Of a stretch of DNA of 5,848 nucleotides, positions 5,486 to 5,848 are shown piece by piece. The stretch is taken from assembly GCA_023423215.1 (NCBI GenBank), contig JAFAFZ010000544.1:1-5848 (forward strand), given 5' to 3'. The notes under the pieces are model-generated. The model ran no database searches and was not told the origin of the DNA. It saw only the letters and a list, made by a program, of their open reading frames with translations. The position numbers and the translations under genes are program-made. The stretch comes from Actinomycetes bacterium. GTDB taxonomy: Bacteria > Actinomycetota > Acidimicrobiia > Acidimicrobiales > Microtrichaceae. Within the stretch, counting starts at the first letter, position 1; the number at the start of each line of letters is the position of its first letter.

Positions 5486-5848
5486 TCAGCTGCTGAGCGT
5501 CGAGAGCAGCTTCTGCAGCTCGCCCGAGGGGTCCTCGGGGACGATGTAGCCGGTCTCGTCGCGGATCTGGTCGAAGTGGTCCCGCACGTCCTCGGCGCTG
5601 TGGCCCTCGGCGTACCAGCCGGGGGTCAGGCCGATGAAGTACCGGGCGACGACGCCGCCGGCGACCGAGTAGACCTCGCCGTTGACCGGGCAGTCCTCGT
5701 GCGCCAGGTAGATCACCGTCGGGGTGACCTCGGAGGGCTCGAGCTTGTCGCCGAGCGGGCCGAGCAGGTCCTCGGTCATGCGGGTCTTGGCGACCGGGGC
5801 GATGGCGTTGACCTTGATGCCCTTGGACTTGCCCTCGTTGGCGAGCAC
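5486..5848 (-). CDS. Short-chain dehydrogenase, Hsd4/MFE-2-like, C-terminal part (5' end beyond window)
   Basis: The visible 120 residues are the last two fifths or so of an NAD(P)-dependent short-chain dehydrogenase. The stretch VNAIAPVAKTRMTEDLL follows the segment where the catalytic YxxxK helix should end, and matches the pattern IAPxAxxRMT of the peroxisomal multifunctional enzyme 2 (17-beta-HSD type 4) and actinobacterial Hsd4A branch. Those enzymes oxidise 3-hydroxyacyl-CoA in beta-oxidation of fatty acids or sterol side chains. A later segment, TPTVIYLAHEDCPVNGEVYSVAGG, is the usual C-terminal part of the fold. The catalytic Ser, Tyr and Lys and the cofactor-binding TGxxxGxG lie outside the window, so function rests on the family. 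The GTG at 5848 is an internal codon, not the start. The gene converges on the acyltransferase pair and shares its terminator. Confidence 0.85.
   Translation of the reverse strand: MLANEGKSKGIKVNAIAPVAKTRMTEDLLGPLGDKLEPSEVTPTVIYLAHEDCPVNGEVYSVAGGVVARYFIGLTPGWYAEGHSAEDVRDHFDQIRDETGYIVPEDPSGELQKLLSTLSS

Noticed and set aside
3811..5496. Plus-strand open frame of 561 codons overlapping paralogue 2 in another frame
   Set aside because: Arg/Pro/Ala-rich shadow with no family resemblance; paralogue 2 fills the same DNA in the frame that matches paralogue 1.

Overview
The window is very GC-rich, compact DNA with third codon positions almost always G or C. Gene content is typical of a high-GC actinomycete (Actinomycetota) rich in acyl-CoA catabolism genes. 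I cannot fix the genus. Five protein genes are supported; the first and last run off the window.

Left part (1-2348, minus strand): two acyl-CoA dehydrogenase genes read leftwards as one operon. The first in transcription order (2348-1146) encodes a complete 400-residue FadE-type protein. After an 18-base gap comes a glutaryl-CoA dehydrogenase-like protein (from 1127 leftwards), cut by the window edge just before its expected catalytic glutamate.

Middle (2349-2486): a 138-base divergent intergenic region. It holds the Shine-Dalgarno site of the leftward operon, a small inverted repeat, and on the plus strand a candidate promoter placed so close to the next ATG that the transcript would be leaderless.

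Centre-right (2487-5323, plus strand): two tandem, clearly paralogous acyltransferase-3 (OafA/YrhL-type) integral membrane proteins of 485 and 460 residues, overlapping by four bases (ATGA). Both end in a cytosolic tail that opens with the same motif, EKEVLDLxTGKM, and then diverges into low-complexity acidic/Ala-Pro sequence. Such proteins usually move acyl groups from cytoplasmic acyl-CoA onto extracytoplasmic glycans or lipids. The acceptor here is unknown.

Right end (5324-5848): a 162-base convergent intergenic region with a perfect 13-bp hairpin, probably a bidirectional terminator, and a 14-bp palindrome. It is followed by the C-terminal part of a minus-strand short-chain dehydrogenase of the Hsd4/MFE-2-like (3-hydroxyacyl-CoA dehydrogenase) branch.

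Taken together, the flanking genes would supply two beta-oxidation-type steps (acyl-CoA dehydrogenation and probably 3-hydroxyacyl-CoA dehydrogenation). The acyltransferase pair looks like a separate transcription unit between them. I see no RNA genes, CRISPR, insertion sequences or phage parts. I find no convincing new system; the most distinctive object is the coupled acyltransferase pair with its shared tail motif.
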